Of a stretch of 64,000 nucleotides of DNA, positions 1 to 12,097 are shown in pieces; the first letter of the stretch is position 1, and the number at the start of each line of letters is the position of its first letter. The position numbers and the translations under genes are program-made. Source of the DNA: Saccharothrix syringae (lineage in GTDB: Bacteria > Actinomycetota > Actinomycetes > Mycobacteriales > Pseudonocardiaceae); NCBI RefSeq assembly GCF_009498035.1, contig NZ_CP034550.1, positions 5,456,001 to 5,520,000 on the forward strand. Reading direction: 5' to 3'. The notes beneath the pieces were generated by a model that did not search any database, was not told the DNA's origin, and worked only from the letters and a program-made list of their open reading frames with translations.

Positions 1-993
1 CGTGGACAGCGCCACGTCGTCGGTCCACACCGCCAGCACCCGGCCCTGTCCCAGCACCGCGCCCGCCGGGTCGACCAGGCTCACCCGCGAGGCCAGCATC
101 CGGTCGCCCACGCCCGCGGGCCGCACCCGCACGCACAGGTGGTAGTCGCGGCTCTCCCCGGCCGCCCACGCGCCGGTCGGGTAGTCGCCCACCCGCGGCG
201 CGGACTCCACCCGCCACCCGGTCAGGTCCACCAGCGTCGGCGCGGCCTGCTTGAGGAACCGCACCTCCGCGTGCTCGGGCGTCCACAGCCGCAGCGACAC
301 GTCGGCCACCGCCTTGCCCATCGCCGCCACCGCCATCGACCGGAAGTCCTCGGCCAGGTCCGCCGGGTCGGCCACGATGTCCACCGACCCCAGCAGCGCC
401 TCGGAGATCCGCCGCAGCTCGGCCACCCGCCAGTTCGTGCCCACGCCCCGGCAGTCGCAGGTGAAGCCGCCCGCCACGTGCTCCAGCACCTCGGTCAGCC
501 GCTCCGGCGTCTCGTGCTGGTTCTCGCCGTCGGTCAGCAGGATCGCGTGCCGCAGCTCCGCGTCCTGGCCGGCGAACAGCCGGTCGGCCAGCAGCAGCCA
601 CTGGCCCATCGCGGTGCCGCCGTCGGCGTGCAGCCGGTTGACCGCCTTCTTCGCCGCCGCCCGCGTCGCCGGGCCCGCGACCTCCATGCCGGGGCCGTTC
701 GGGTAGACCACGCGGGCCGTGTCGGTGCCCGCGACCACCGCGAACCGCACGCCGTCGCGCAGCGCGTCGACCGCCGCCGCGGTGGCCCGCTTGGCCGCGG
801 CCAGCTTGGTCGGCGGGTAGTCCATCGACCCGGAGGTGTCGATGACGACCACCTCGGCCGCGGCCGCGGGCTCGACCTCCCGGCCGGGCGCGCCGGTGCC
901 GCCCGCGGTCACCGTGACGATCGCGTCGACCTGCCCGGCCCCCTGCGGCAGGTACTCGTTCTGGAACACCTCGACGCCGAACTCAAGACCCAT
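1..993 (-). CDS. vWA-domain protein (C terminus outside window)
   Basis: Last gene of the glnX-glnH-pknG operon seen here; the C-terminal part lies beyond base 1. The frame starts at ATG 993-991 and overlaps the end of the phosphatase gene by 11 bases, so translation is probably coupled. The von Willebrand A domain is shown by a complete MIDAS motif DTSGSMD at residues 52-58 and, further on, LLTDGENQHE, which matches the second part of the metal site. No signal peptide is visible, so the protein is probably cytoplasmic. vWA domains bind protein partners through a metal ion; with a kinase and a phosphatase beside it, a role as scaffold or as phospho-regulated effector is plausible but inferred. 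Confidence 0.85.
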   Translation of the reverse strand, partial: MGLEFGVEVFQNEYLPQGAGQVDAIVTVTAGGTGAPGREVEPAAAAEVVVIDTSGSMDYPPTKLAAAKRATAAAVDALRDGVRFAVVAGTDTARVVYPNGPGMEVAGPATRAAAKKAVNRLHADGGTAMGQWLLLADRLFAGQDAELRHAILLTDGENQHETPERLTEVLEHVAGGFTCDCRGVGTNWRVAELRRISEALLGSVDIVADPADLAEDFRSMAVAAMGKAVADVSLRLWTPEHAEVRFLKQAAPTLVDLTGWRVESAPRVGDYPTGAWAAGESRDYHLCVRVRPAGVGDRMLASRVSLVDPAGAVLGQGRVLAVWTDDVALST

Positions 994-1963
994 TCCCACC
1001 CCTCAGCTGGATCACCACCACCGTGATGTTGTCGTGCCCCCCGGCCTCCAGCGCGACGTCCACCAGCCCGCGCGCCACCTCCACCGGCGGCACCCCGCGC
1101 GGCAGCACCGCCAGCAGGTCCTCCGGTTCCGGCACGTAGTTCCACAACCCGTCGCTGCACAGCACCAGCAGCCCCGGCGTCTCCACCATGAACGTCACCG
1201 ACTGCGGCTCGACCGCGCCGGCGTCCGCGCCCAGCCACCGCGACAGCACGTGCGCCCGGCGGTCGGTCAGCGCCTCCTCCTCGGTCAGCACGCCCTCCGC
1301 GACCAGCTGCGCCGCCCACGTGTCGTCGGTGGTCAGCCGGGCCGCGCCGGTCCCGGCCACCAGGTAGGCGCGGCTGTCGCCGACCCACCCCACGGTCGCC
1401 GAGTCGTCGGTGACCACCGCCGAGACGAACGTGCACGACGGCGCCACCTCGGCCGCCTCCGGCCGCGCCAGCCGCGCCACCGCCCCGTTGGCCGCGGTCA
1501 CCGCGTCCGCGGTCGCCGCCTCGGCGTCCGCGCCCGACTGCAACCCGGTCAGCAGCACGTCCACCGCCGTGTCCACCGCGGTCTGCGACGCCTGCTCGGC
1601 CCGCTCCGAGGACGCCACCCCGTCGCACACCACCACCGCGACGCCGCGACCCCGGACCCGCCCGAACGCCATCGAGTCCTCGTTGCGCTGCCGCCGCCTG
1701 CCCCGGTCGCTGACCCCGGCCACGCCGGGCAGCACGAACTCCACGCGGTCCCGGACCGCGACGCGCGCCCGGCCGCAGCGCGCGCAGAACCCCTCGCCGT
1801 CGAACTCCGCCCCGCCGCACGCGCAGCGCGCCGTCACCGGCCCGCCCACGGGTGTGCGCTGCACGCGCAGGTTGCGCCCGCACGCCTCGCAGAAGCGGTC
1901 CTGCGGCGCGACCGGCGCCGCGCACTCCGGGCAGGAGTCCCGGAGGCCCGAATCCATCGTCAT
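983..1963 (-). CDS. PP2C-type Ser/Thr protein phosphatase with N-terminal zinc ribbons
   Basis: 326 residues. Two zinc-ribbon knuckle pairs open the protein (C11-x2-C14 with C25-x2-C28; C47/C49 with C60-x2-C63). The PP2C/PPM fold follows: RNED at residues 93-96, VCDGV with D114, GDSRAY, CSDGLWNY and GGHDNIT near the C terminus, which together carry the metal-binding aspartates. It should dephosphorylate phospho-Ser/Thr and, from its place 22 bases after pknG and overlapping the vWA gene, probably opposes PknG. ATG 1963 is chosen because longer frames run into pknG coding sequence and because an AGGA lies about 10 bases upstream. Zinc ribbons also open the kinase, so the pair may share a docking mode (inference). 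Confidence 0.93.
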   Translation of the reverse strand: MTMDSGLRDSCPECAAPVAPQDRFCEACGRNLRVQRTPVGGPVTARCACGGAEFDGEGFCARCGRARVAVRDRVEFVLPGVAGVSDRGRRRQRNEDSMAFGRVRGRGVAVVVCDGVASSERAEQASQTAVDTAVDVLLTGLQSGADAEAATADAVTAANGAVARLARPEAAEVAPSCTFVSAVVTDDSATVGWVGDSRAYLVAGTGAARLTTDDTWAAQLVAEGVLTEEEALTDRRAHVLSRWLGADAGAVEPQSVTFMVETPGLLVLCSDGLWNYVPEPEDLLAVLPRGVPPVEVARGLVDVALEAGGHDNITVVVIQLRGGNGS

Positions 1964-1985
1964 GCGCACATCCTGCGCCCTGCCC

Positions 1986-5456
<3,471 letters not shown>

Positions 5457-6404
5457 TCAGTCCCGGTACACCGCGACGGGCGGGGCGGGCGGCTCGCCCA
5501 GCCAGCGCTGGTGGGTCGCCGCCCACGTGCCGTCCGCGCGCAGCCGCTCCAGCACCGCGTTGGTGAACCGCACGAGGTCCTCGTGCCCCTTGGGGAAGGC
5601 CATCCCGTACGGCTCGGCGGTGAACTGCGGGCCCACCACCTTCGTGTAGGGGTCCTGCGCGGCGAACCCGGCCAGGATCGTGTTGTCGGTGGAGATCGCG
5701 TCGACCTGGCCCTGCTGCAGCATCACCAGGCAGTCCGTCCAGTTGGGCACCGACACCGCGATCGGCCCGGACGGCGCGGTCGCCACGTTGACCAGCGAGC
5801 TGGACCCCCTGGTCGCGCACACCCGCTTGCCGCCCAGCGACTCGATGCCGGTCGCGTCGGAGTTCACCGGCACCAGCACCCGCTGCCCGGCCTGGTAGTA
5901 GACCGTGGAGAAGTCGACCTTCTGCCAGCGCTCGCAGGTGATCGTCATGGTGCGCACCACGATGTCGACCTGGCCCTGCTCCAGCGCCGGGATGCGCTGG
6001 TCGGAGGTCAGCACCTTGAACTGGATCGCGTCGGGGTCGCCGAGGATCGCCCGCGCGACCTCGCGCGCCATGTCGACGTCGAAGCCCTCCAGCTCCCCGG
6101 ACAACGGGTCGCGGAACCCCATCAGGTAGGTGTTCTGGTCCACGCCGGCGATCAGCCTGCCCCGGGCCCGGATGACGTCCAGGGTGGGCCCCGACGACTG
6201 GCCGGTCGGGCGCAGGCTCGCGGTCGGGTCGCACGACGCGGGCGCCACGGCGGCCCGGCTGGGCGGCTCGGCCAGCTCCGACGCCTCCGCCGGCACGGGC
6301 GGCACCGGCGTCGACCCGCCGATCGGCGGCGCGCTGCTGGGCACCGGCGCGCACGCCGCCAGCAGCAGGGCCAGCAGGACACCGCTCGCCGAGAGCCACC
6401 TCAT
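5457..6404 (-). CDS. glnH: Glutamine/glutamate-type solute-binding lipoprotein GlnH
   Basis: 315 residues. The N terminus is a lipoprotein signal with lipobox L-A-A-C, lipid-modified Cys at residue 18, then a Pro/Ser-rich tether. The rest is an extracellular type 3 solute-binding domain (RGRLIAGVDQ, GFDVDMAREVA, DQRIPALEQGQVDIVV, YGMAFPKG). In mycobacteria and corynebacteria GlnH works with the membrane protein GlnX and the kinase PknG as an amino-acid (Asp/Glu/Gln) sensor, not as part of an ABC transporter; there are no permease or ATPase genes here either. ATG 6404 overlaps the glnX stop by four bases (ATGA). Ligand cannot be read from the sequence. Confidence 0.93.
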   Translation of the reverse strand: MRWLSASGVLLALLLAACAPVPSSAPPIGGSTPVPPVPAEASELAEPPSRAAVAPASCDPTASLRPTGQSSGPTLDVIRARGRLIAGVDQNTYLMGFRDPLSGELEGFDVDMAREVARAILGDPDAIQFKVLTSDQRIPALEQGQVDIVVRTMTITCERWQKVDFSTVYYQAGQRVLVPVNSDATGIESLGGKRVCATRGSSSLVNVATAPSGPIAVSVPNWTDCLVMLQQGQVDAISTDNTILAGFAAQDPYTKVVGPQFTAEPYGMAFPKGHEDLVRFTNAVLERLRADGTWAATHQRWLGEPPAPPVAVYRD

Positions 6405-7684
6405 CGGTACTCCTTCAACCGCTGCCACAGCCCGAACGTGGCGGCCGCCGCCGCGAACAGCGCCAGCACCGCCACCGCGGGCACCGCGCCGACCATCGCC
6501 GCCCGCGCCCGGCCGATGCCGCCGGTCAGCTCCGCCCGCGAGGCGCCGATGGCCTCCACCAGGTCGCCGTCGAGCCGGTCGAACGCGGCGGCCGCGCCAC
6601 CCTCGTCCTGCCCCAGCACCAACGCCACCGCGGTGTTGTGGTCGCCGTCGCGGTCGGCGTCGCGGACCCGCTCGTGCGCCTGCCGCCACTGCGCGTGGTG
6701 CTCGCGCGCGGCCACCACCGGGGCCGCGCCGCCGTAGGCGCCCGCCTGCGCCAGCAGGCCGTCCAGCTCCGCGTCGACCTCGTTGAAGCGGTTGTCGTAG
6801 AGGGCACCGCCACCGCGTGCCACCAGCGTCAACGTCTCGTCGCCGCGCGCGCTGAGGGTGGCGATCCGGGCCCGCGCCAGCACGTCGACCAGCGCCGCCT
6901 CGTCCTTGCCCGCCGCCGCGTGGTAGACCGCGAGCAGGCTGGCGGCCAGCACCCACAGCAGCGACACCGCGGTCAGCGCGGTGGCCACCACCAGCCCGGG
7001 GTTGAGCACCCGGTTGGTGCGGCGGGTCAGCCAGCGCTGCGCGACCGCCAGCACCGCCAGCGCGGCCACGCCCAGCAGCAGCTCCAGCCACGGCAGCGAT
7101 CGGGCATGGTCCAGGTCGCGCGCCACGTTGCCGGTCTCCACCCCGTACAGCTCCCGCGCCGCGGGCAGCAGCTCCGACCGCATCAGGTGCGACGCCTCGC
7201 CCAGGTAGGCCGCGCCCACCGGGTTGCCCTGCCGGTTGTGGGTGCGGGCGGTCTCCACCAGCCCGGTGTAGACGGGCAGCCGGCCCGACAGGGTGGTCAG
7301 CGCGGCGCTGACCTCGGGGGAGCGGGTGATCTCGCTGGTCGCGGCGGACAGCGCGGCCGCGGCCTTGGCCACGTCCGCCTCGTACCGCTGCCGCAGCGCC
7401 GCGGACTCCACGCCGCCGGACAGGAACGCGCCGGCCGCGGTGGCGTCGGCGTCGGCCATCGCCCGGTAGACCTCCTGGGCGGCGAACGCCAGCGGTTCGC
7501 TGCGGTCGGCCAGCGCCTCCAGGGCGGCCGAGCGGCGCTGGAGCGACCCGGTGGTCAGCGCCCCGACCAGCAGGCTCACCGCGATCAGCAGCAGGGCGAG
7601 CGCGCTCAACCGGCCGGGGGTGCTGCGGGCCAGCCCGGTGACCCGGCGCACCGCGCCGCGGTTGCGTTGAGCCTCGACCAGCAC
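6401..7684 (-). CDS. glnX: Membrane sensor protein GlnX
   Basis: 427 residues, first gene of the operon. Four membrane segments can be seen: near residues 22-42 (LSALALLLIAVSLLVGAL), 190-212 (WLELLLGVAALAVLAVA), 222-247 (LVVATALTAVSLLWVLA) and close to the C terminus (AVPAVAVLALFAAAAATFG). Each half is a membrane helix pair enclosing a helical extracytoplasmic loop, as in four-helix-bundle sensor domains. GTG 7684 is preferred over more upstream starts because a GGAAAGGGG ribosome-binding site lies just before it. In Corynebacterium GlnX is thought to pass the GlnH signal across the membrane to PknG; no enzymatic domain is present. Confidence 0.88.
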   Translation of the reverse strand: MLVEAQRNRGAVRRVTGLARSTPGRLSALALLLIAVSLLVGALTTGSLQRRSAALEALADRSEPLAFAAQEVYRAMADADATAAGAFLSGGVESAALRQRYEADVAKAAAALSAATSEITRSPEVSAALTTLSGRLPVYTGLVETARTHNRQGNPVGAAYLGEASHLMRSELLPAARELYGVETGNVARDLDHARSLPWLELLLGVAALAVLAVAQRWLTRRTNRVLNPGLVVATALTAVSLLWVLAASLLAVYHAAAGKDEAALVDVLARARIATLSARGDETLTLVARGGGALYDNRFNEVDAELDGLLAQAGAYGGAAPVVAAREHHAQWRQAHERVRDADRDGDHNTAVALVLGQDEGGAAAAFDRLDGDLVEAIGASRAELTGGIGRARAAMVGAVPAVAVLALFAAAAATFGLWQRLKEYR

Positions 7685-7736
7685 GACCGCCCCCTTTCCG
7701 AGGTGATCGGCGCCACCCACCGCCGCTGTTAGCGTA

Positions 7737-7754
7737 GATCGAACGTGATCGAAC
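7737..7754. promoter_or_regulatory. Direct repeat in the glnX/phosphoesterase divergent region
   Basis: GATCGAAC occurs twice with a 10-base period (7737-7744 and 7747-7754), one helical turn apart, between the divergent starts of glnX (7684) and the metallophosphoesterase (7804). The spacing suggests a protein-binding site. No convincing -35/-10 pair was found beside it. Confidence 0.35.
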
Positions 7755-7803
7755 CGGGACGTGAACGACGCAGTCCGCAACGACGCCTACGGTGGGCGGG
7801 GTG

Positions 7804-8529
7804 ATGGTGATCGCCCATGTGAGTGACCTGCACCTGGACGGCGGCAGCCGTGCGGCCGAACGCGCGCGCCGCGTCCACGACCACCTGGCCGGGCTGCCCG
7901 GTCGCCTGGACGCCGTGCTGGTGTCCGGCGACATCGCCGACCACGGCCTGCCCGCCGAGTACGCCGAGGCGCGCCCCCTGCTCGACCTGCCGCACCCCGT
8001 GCTGGTGCTGCCGGGCAACCACGACACGCGCGCCGCGTTCCGGACCGGCCTGCTCGACGAACCCGCCTCCGACGAGCCGGTCAACCGGGTGGTGGAGGTC
8101 GGCGGCGCGGTGTTCGCGCTGTGCGACTCGACCATCCCCGGCCGCTCGGAGGGCCGGCTCGCCGACGAGACGCTGGCGTGGCTGGACGACGTGCTCGGCG
8201 ACGGCCCCTCGTTCGTGTGCTTCCACCACCCGCCGGTGGAACTGCACGCACCGCACCTGGACCGCATCCGCCAGTTCGACGAGCACCGGCTGGCCGAGGT
8301 CGTGCGACGGCACCCCGGCGTGGTGGCGGTGCTGTGCGGGCACGCCCACACCGCCGCCGCCTCGACGTTCGCCGGACGGCCGCTGCTGGTCGCGCCGGGG
8401 GTGGTGTCGACGATCCAGCTGCCCTGGGAGGGCCCGGACGTGATCGACCCGGCCCAGCCGGCCGCCATCGCCTACCACGTGCTGGCCGACGACGGCAGGC
8501 TGACCACGCACTACCGGTTCGTGGCCTGA
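7804..8529 (+). CDS. Calcineurin-like metallophosphoesterase (CpdA type)
   Basis: 241 residues. All metal-site motifs of the family are present in order: SDLHL (residues 7-11), GDIADHG, GNHDT, FHHPP and GHAHT. The size and the early DLHL motif fit the cyclic-nucleotide phosphodiesterase/CpdA-like branch, cytoplasmic, with two metal ions. The natural substrate cannot be told from sequence. Three closely spaced in-frame starts exist (GTG 7792, GTG 7801, ATG 7804); ATG 7804 is chosen because it gives the standard short lead-in M-V-I-A-H-V-S-D. It is divergent from glnX and probably transcribed alone. Confidence 0.9.
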   Translation: MVIAHVSDLHLDGGSRAAERARRVHDHLAGLPGRLDAVLVSGDIADHGLPAEYAEARPLLDLPHPVLVLPGNHDTRAAFRTGLLDEPASDEPVNRVVEVGGAVFALCDSTIPGRSEGRLADETLAWLDDVLGDGPSFVCFHHPPVELHAPHLDRIRQFDEHRLAEVVRRHPGVVAVLCGHAHTAAASTFAGRPLLVAPGVVSTIQLPWEGPDVIDPAQPAAIAYHVLADDGRLTTHYRFVA

Positions 8530-8593
8530 TCCTTCCGCTGGTTGGCCGGCGGCCCGCCGGCCGCGCCCGGGGGGATCGACGAGGATCGAAGTC

Positions 8594-9529
8594 ATGAGTT
8601 CAATGCGCGCCATCAGCCAGCGGACCTTCGGCGGCCCGGAGGTGCTGGAAGCGGTCGAGCTGCCCGTCCCGGAGCCCGGCCCCACCGAGGTGCTGGTCCG
8701 GGTCCGGGCCGCCGGTGTCAACCCGGTCGACGCCAAGACCCGCGCCGGCGGCCGGTTCCTCGGCGAGCCGCCGTTCGTGCTGGGCTGGGACGTCTCCGGC
8801 GTCGTCGAGCGGGTCGGCTTCGGCGTCACCCTGTACCGCCCCGGCGACGAGGTGTTCGGCATGCCCCTGTTCCCGCGCCAGGCCGGCACCCACGCCGAGT
8901 ACGTCGTCGCGCCCTCCCGGCACTTCGCGCCCAAGCCCGCCGCCCTCGACCACGAGCACGCCGGGGCCCTGCCGCTGGTCGGGCTCACCGCGTGGCAGAG
9001 CCTGGTGGAGACCGCCGACGTGCGCGAGGGCCAACGGGTGCTGGTGCACGCCGCCGCGGGCGGGGTCGGGCACGTGGCCGTGCAGATCGCCAAGGCGCGC
9101 GGCGCGCACGTCATCGGCACGGCCAGCGCGGCCAAGCACGACTTCGTCCGGGCCCTCGGCGCCGACGAGGTCGTCGACCACACCGAGGTCGACTTCGCCG
9201 AACACGTGCGCGACGTCGACGTCGCCTTCGACACCGTCGGCGGCGACACCGGCGTCCGCTCGCTGCCCACCGTCCGCGACGGCGGGATCGTGGTCACCAT
9301 CCTGGGCGACACCCACCAGGCCCTCGCCGAAGCCGCCGGCGACCGCGTGCGCACCGCCGCCGTGCTGTGCGAACCGGACCGCCTGGGCCTGCTCGCCCTG
9401 GCCGACCTCGCCGACCGCGGCCTGCTGCGCACCGAGCTGGCCGCGGTGGTGCCGCTGGCCGAGGCGGCGCGGGCGCACGAGCTGATGGGCTCCGGCCGCA
9501 CCCGGGGCAAGATCGTGCTGGTGCCCTGA
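8594..9529 (+). CDS. NADPH-dependent MDR-family oxidoreductase (quinone reductase-like)
   Basis: 311 residues. A GroES-like N-terminal domain (VLVRVRAAGVNPVDAKTRAG, GWDVSGVVERVG) is followed by a Rossmann fold with the nucleotide loop AAAGGVGHVAVQIAK. The zinc-binding Cys/Glu pattern of alcohol dehydrogenases is missing, which points to a zinc-free quinone/enone reductase. ATG 8594 has a GGATCGAAG stretch upstream. Downstream bases up to 9679 contain only a lipoprotein-leader-like relic. Physiological substrate unknown; probably general detoxification of electrophilic carbonyls (inference). Confidence 0.9.
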   Translation: MSSMRAISQRTFGGPEVLEAVELPVPEPGPTEVLVRVRAAGVNPVDAKTRAGGRFLGEPPFVLGWDVSGVVERVGFGVTLYRPGDEVFGMPLFPRQAGTHAEYVVAPSRHFAPKPAALDHEHAGALPLVGLTAWQSLVETADVREGQRVLVHAAAGGVGHVAVQIAKARGAHVIGTASAAKHDFVRALGADEVVDHTEVDFAEHVRDVDVAFDTVGGDTGVRSLPTVRDGGIVVTILGDTHQALAEAAGDRVRTAAVLCEPDRLGLLALADLADRGLLRTELAAVVPLAEAARAHELMGSGRTRGKIVLVP

Positions 9530-9679
9530 CCGCGGCGACACCTCCCGGGGCCGCGGTGATCGACAAACGGCTCGCGCCCACCGCCTGGTCGCCGCCCTCG
9601 CGGTCGTCCTGGCCCTGGCCACCCTCACCGTCGCCGCCTGCACCGGTCCGGTCCGCAAGCCGACCCGACCCCGCCGTGC

Positions 9680-10186
9680 TCAACCCCGGAGCCGCTCCCG
9701 CACCGTCATCAGCGCCTGGCCCAGCAGGTTCAGCCCGAGCCAGCGCGACGGGTCGGCCGCGCGCTCGTCGTCGGCGGCCAGCCCGATGCCCCACACCCGG
9801 TCCACCGGGCTGGCCTCCACCAGCACCCGGTCGCCGGTGGACAGCAGGTAGGAGCGCAGGTCGTCGTGCGCGCGGAACTTCGCCAGGTTCCCGCGCACGA
9901 CGACGTCCACCCGGTGCTCCGCCCAGCGGTCCCCGTCGAAGCCGCGCACCTGCCTGCCCAGCGCCTTCGCCTCGACGGGCGTGCGCGCCGCCAGCACCCG
10001 CGCGGCGACCTCCTCGTCACCGAACAGCAGCGCCTTGCCGGCCATCATGTAGTGCTCGGCCGTCGGGTACGTGCGGCCGTCCTCGGTGAACGGCGCCTCG
10101 TACCACTGGCTCAGGCACTGCTTGCCCACGGGCGCGCCGGGGCGCGTCCGGTGCCCCCAGAAGAACAGGTACTCCACGCCGCGCAC
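9680..10186 (-). CDS. NADAR-domain N-glycosidase (YbiA-like)
   Basis: About 168 residues. Motifs YLFFWGH, SQWY, YPTAEHYMM, KFRAHDDLR and VWGIG with a following GLNLLG segment cover the whole NADAR fold. Characterised members remove reactive riboflavin-pathway intermediates or act on ADP-ribose derivatives. Two GTG starts are possible, 10186 (V-R-G-V-E-Y) and 10177 (V-E-Y-L-F-F); neither has a strong ribosome-binding site, so the first residues are uncertain. The gene is divergent from the merR gene, and its start region lies close to the MerR operator, so the operator could also influence it (inference). Confidence 0.88.
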   Translation of the reverse strand: MRGVEYLFFWGHRTRPGAPVGKQCLSQWYEAPFTEDGRTYPTAEHYMMAGKALLFGDEEVAARVLAARTPVEAKALGRQVRGFDGDRWAEHRVDVVVRGNLAKFRAHDDLRSYLLSTGDRVLVEASPVDRVWGIGLAADDERAADPSRWLGLNLLGQALMTVRERLRG

Positions 10187-10220
10187 GATGTCACACCCGG
10201 CCGAGGGAGTCGGAGCGGAT

Positions 10221-10251
10221 TTGCACCTCACGCCACGTGAGGTCCTAGCGT
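10221..10251 (+). promoter_or_regulatory. MerR-type promoter and operator
   Basis: A -35 box TTGCAC (10221-10226) and a -10 box TAGCGT (10246-10251) are separated by 19 bases, the lengthened spacing typical of MerR-activated promoters. The spacer is filled by a perfect dyad, ACCTCACG (10225-10232) and CGTGAGGT (10236-10243), with three bases between. The merR start at 10259 is only 8 bases after the -10 box, so the transcript should be leaderless. Autoregulation is the natural reading. Confidence 0.85.
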
Positions 10252-10258
10252 CCTGGTC

Positions 10259-10981
10259 ATGACCGGAACGTGGAGCACCGGTGACCTGGCCCGCGCGGGC
10301 GGCGTGACCGTGCGGATGCTGCACCACTACGACGAGATAGGGCTGCTGGCGCCCAGCGGCCGCACCGCCAGCGGGCACCGCCGCTACACCGCCGACGACG
10401 TGCGCCGCCTGTACCGCATCCGGGCGCTGCGCCAGCTCGGCCTGCCGCTGGACCGCATCGCCGCGTCCCTCGGGTCCGGCGACCTGCGCACCGCGCTCGC
10501 CGACCAGCTCGCCGACCTCGACGCCCGGGCCGAGCACCTGGCCGAGCTGCGCCGCCGCGTCCGCGCCCTGCTCGACACCCCCGACCCGGCGCCCGACCAG
10601 CTGCTGGCGGCCCTGGAGCACCAGTCGCTGCTGGACTCCTACCTGTCCGGGCGGCAGCAGGCGGACCTGGTCGCCCGCAGCGCCGAGCTGGGCCCGGAGC
10701 AGGTCGACGCGCTGCGCACCGAGCTGCTGGGGCTGGTGGCCGAGCTGGAGCGCCACCAGCGCGCCGACACCCCGACCACCGACCCGGACGTGCGGCGCCT
10801 GGTCGACCGCTGGCAGGAGATCGGCGAGTCGTTCCACTCCAATGCCGATGCGGTCAAGGACCGCATCGGCGACCTGTGGCGCGACCACGGCGACCGCCTC
10901 GGTGCCGACCTGGCCCGCCGCACCGGCCGGGACCTGCCCGCGGTGCTGGCCTACCTCGACCGCGCCCGGGGTGCCCGATGA
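10259..10981 (+). CDS. MerR-family transcriptional regulator
   Basis: 240 residues. The N-terminal winged helix shows STGDLARAGGVTVRMLHHYDE, GLLAP and GHRRYTADDVRRL, standard for MerR proteins, then the dimerisation helix. The C-terminal 130 residues are helical and Ala/Leu/Arg-rich, without the cysteines of metal sensors, so the inducer is probably an organic compound. It lies directly downstream of a 19-bp-spacer promoter with its own dyad and overlaps the methyltransferase gene by four bases (ATGA), so the methyltransferase is its likely target. Confidence 0.92.
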   Translation: MTGTWSTGDLARAGGVTVRMLHHYDEIGLLAPSGRTASGHRRYTADDVRRLYRIRALRQLGLPLDRIAASLGSGDLRTALADQLADLDARAEHLAELRRRVRALLDTPDPAPDQLLAALEHQSLLDSYLSGRQQADLVARSAELGPEQVDALRTELLGLVAELERHQRADTPTTDPDVRRLVDRWQEIGESFHSNADAVKDRIGDLWRDHGDRLGADLARRTGRDLPAVLAYLDRARGAR

Positions 10982-11829
10982 CCGACGTCGGGTTCACCGC
11001 CCTGGCCGCCGCGGCCGGGCGCGCCGTGGAGACCAGCCGCCCGGACCGCCTGGCGGTCGACCCGTTCGCCGCCGACTTCGTGGCCGCCGCGCACCCGCCC
11101 GTGCCGCTGCCCACCCGCTGGCCCGACGAGGGGGCCGAGCTGACGCAGCAGGAGGTGCTGCTGCTGCTCGGCGCCAACTACGTGGGCCTGCGCACCCGGT
11201 TCTTCGACGACCGGCTGGTCGGTGCCCGCCAGGTCGTGCTGCTCGGTGCCGGGCTGGACACCCGGGCGTTCCGGCTGGCCTGGCCCGACGGCGCGGTCGT
11301 GTTCGAGCTGGACCAGCCGGCGGTGCTGGAGTTCAAGGCATCGGTGCTCACCGCGCCGCCGCGCTGCACGCGCGTGCCCGTCGGCGTGGACCTGGCGCGG
11401 GACTGGGCGGCCGCGCTGCTCGCCGCCGGGTTCGACCGGTCCGCGCCCACCGCGTGGCTGGCCGAGGGGCTGTTGCAGTACCTGTCGCCGGCGGCGGAGA
11501 ACGCCCTGGTCACCGCGGTGGACGCGCTGTCCGCGCCGGGCAGCGCGCTCGCCGTCGAGCGGGCCCTGGACCTCGGCGACCCGGCGCGGTTGCGGGAGGG
11601 CGCCGAACGCGCGGGCGTGCGCGTGGACCGGCTGGTCCGGTCGGGCCCCCGCGACGACCTCGCCGCCTGGCTGCGCGACCGCGGCTGGCACGCGCGGGAC
11701 GTGCCGCTGGACGAGGTCGCCGCCCACTACGACCGGCCCCTGCTGCACCCCCGCCTGGTCGGTGACCTGCCACCGGGCGCGCGGCAGCCGACCCCGGCGG
11801 GGTTCACCACCGCCACCAAGGACGCCTGA
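10978..11829 (+). CDS. SAM-dependent methyltransferase (COG3315/TIGR00027 type)
   Basis: 283 residues. The SAM-binding loop VVLLGAGLDTRAFRL and the acidic strand end VVFELDQPAVLEFK identify the leucine-carboxyl-methyltransferase-like superfamily used for O-methylation in actinobacteria. AWLAEGLLQYLSP matches the conserved post-motif. ATG 10978 overlaps the merR stop by four bases, so both are made from one message and the enzyme is probably induced by the MerR ligand. The methyl acceptor is unknown; modification of a toxic or signalling small molecule is plausible (inference). Confidence 0.9.
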   Translation: MTDVGFTALAAAAGRAVETSRPDRLAVDPFAADFVAAAHPPVPLPTRWPDEGAELTQQEVLLLLGANYVGLRTRFFDDRLVGARQVVLLGAGLDTRAFRLAWPDGAVVFELDQPAVLEFKASVLTAPPRCTRVPVGVDLARDWAAALLAAGFDRSAPTAWLAEGLLQYLSPAAENALVTAVDALSAPGSALAVERALDLGDPARLREGAERAGVRVDRLVRSGPRDDLAAWLRDRGWHARDVPLDEVAAHYDRPLLHPRLVGDLPPGARQPTPAGFTTATKDA

Positions 11830-12097
11830 CCGCACTTCGCGAACGCGGGCCGAGCCGGTGGAGAAGGCCGTGGCGGCGCGCCTGGACGAGCGCGCACCGC
11901 ATCCCGCGCATCGGCCGGCCGGCGGGCGGGGACGAACCCCGATCCCGCGTCGTTGCCGGCTGTCGGTGGTCGCCGGCATGGTGGTGCCACCACCCAGTCG
12001 TCTGTTCCCGCCTGCTCGGTCCGAAGGGGCGCGTCGGCTCCTCCGGCCCGTGCAGGGGGCGCAGGCGCTGCAACTCGTCATGCGGGGGAACAGCGCC

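Noticed and set aside
5457..7684. Glutamine ABC transporter
   Set aside because: There is a binding lipoprotein but no ATPase or permease; GlnX has the sensor layout and the kinase is in the same operon.
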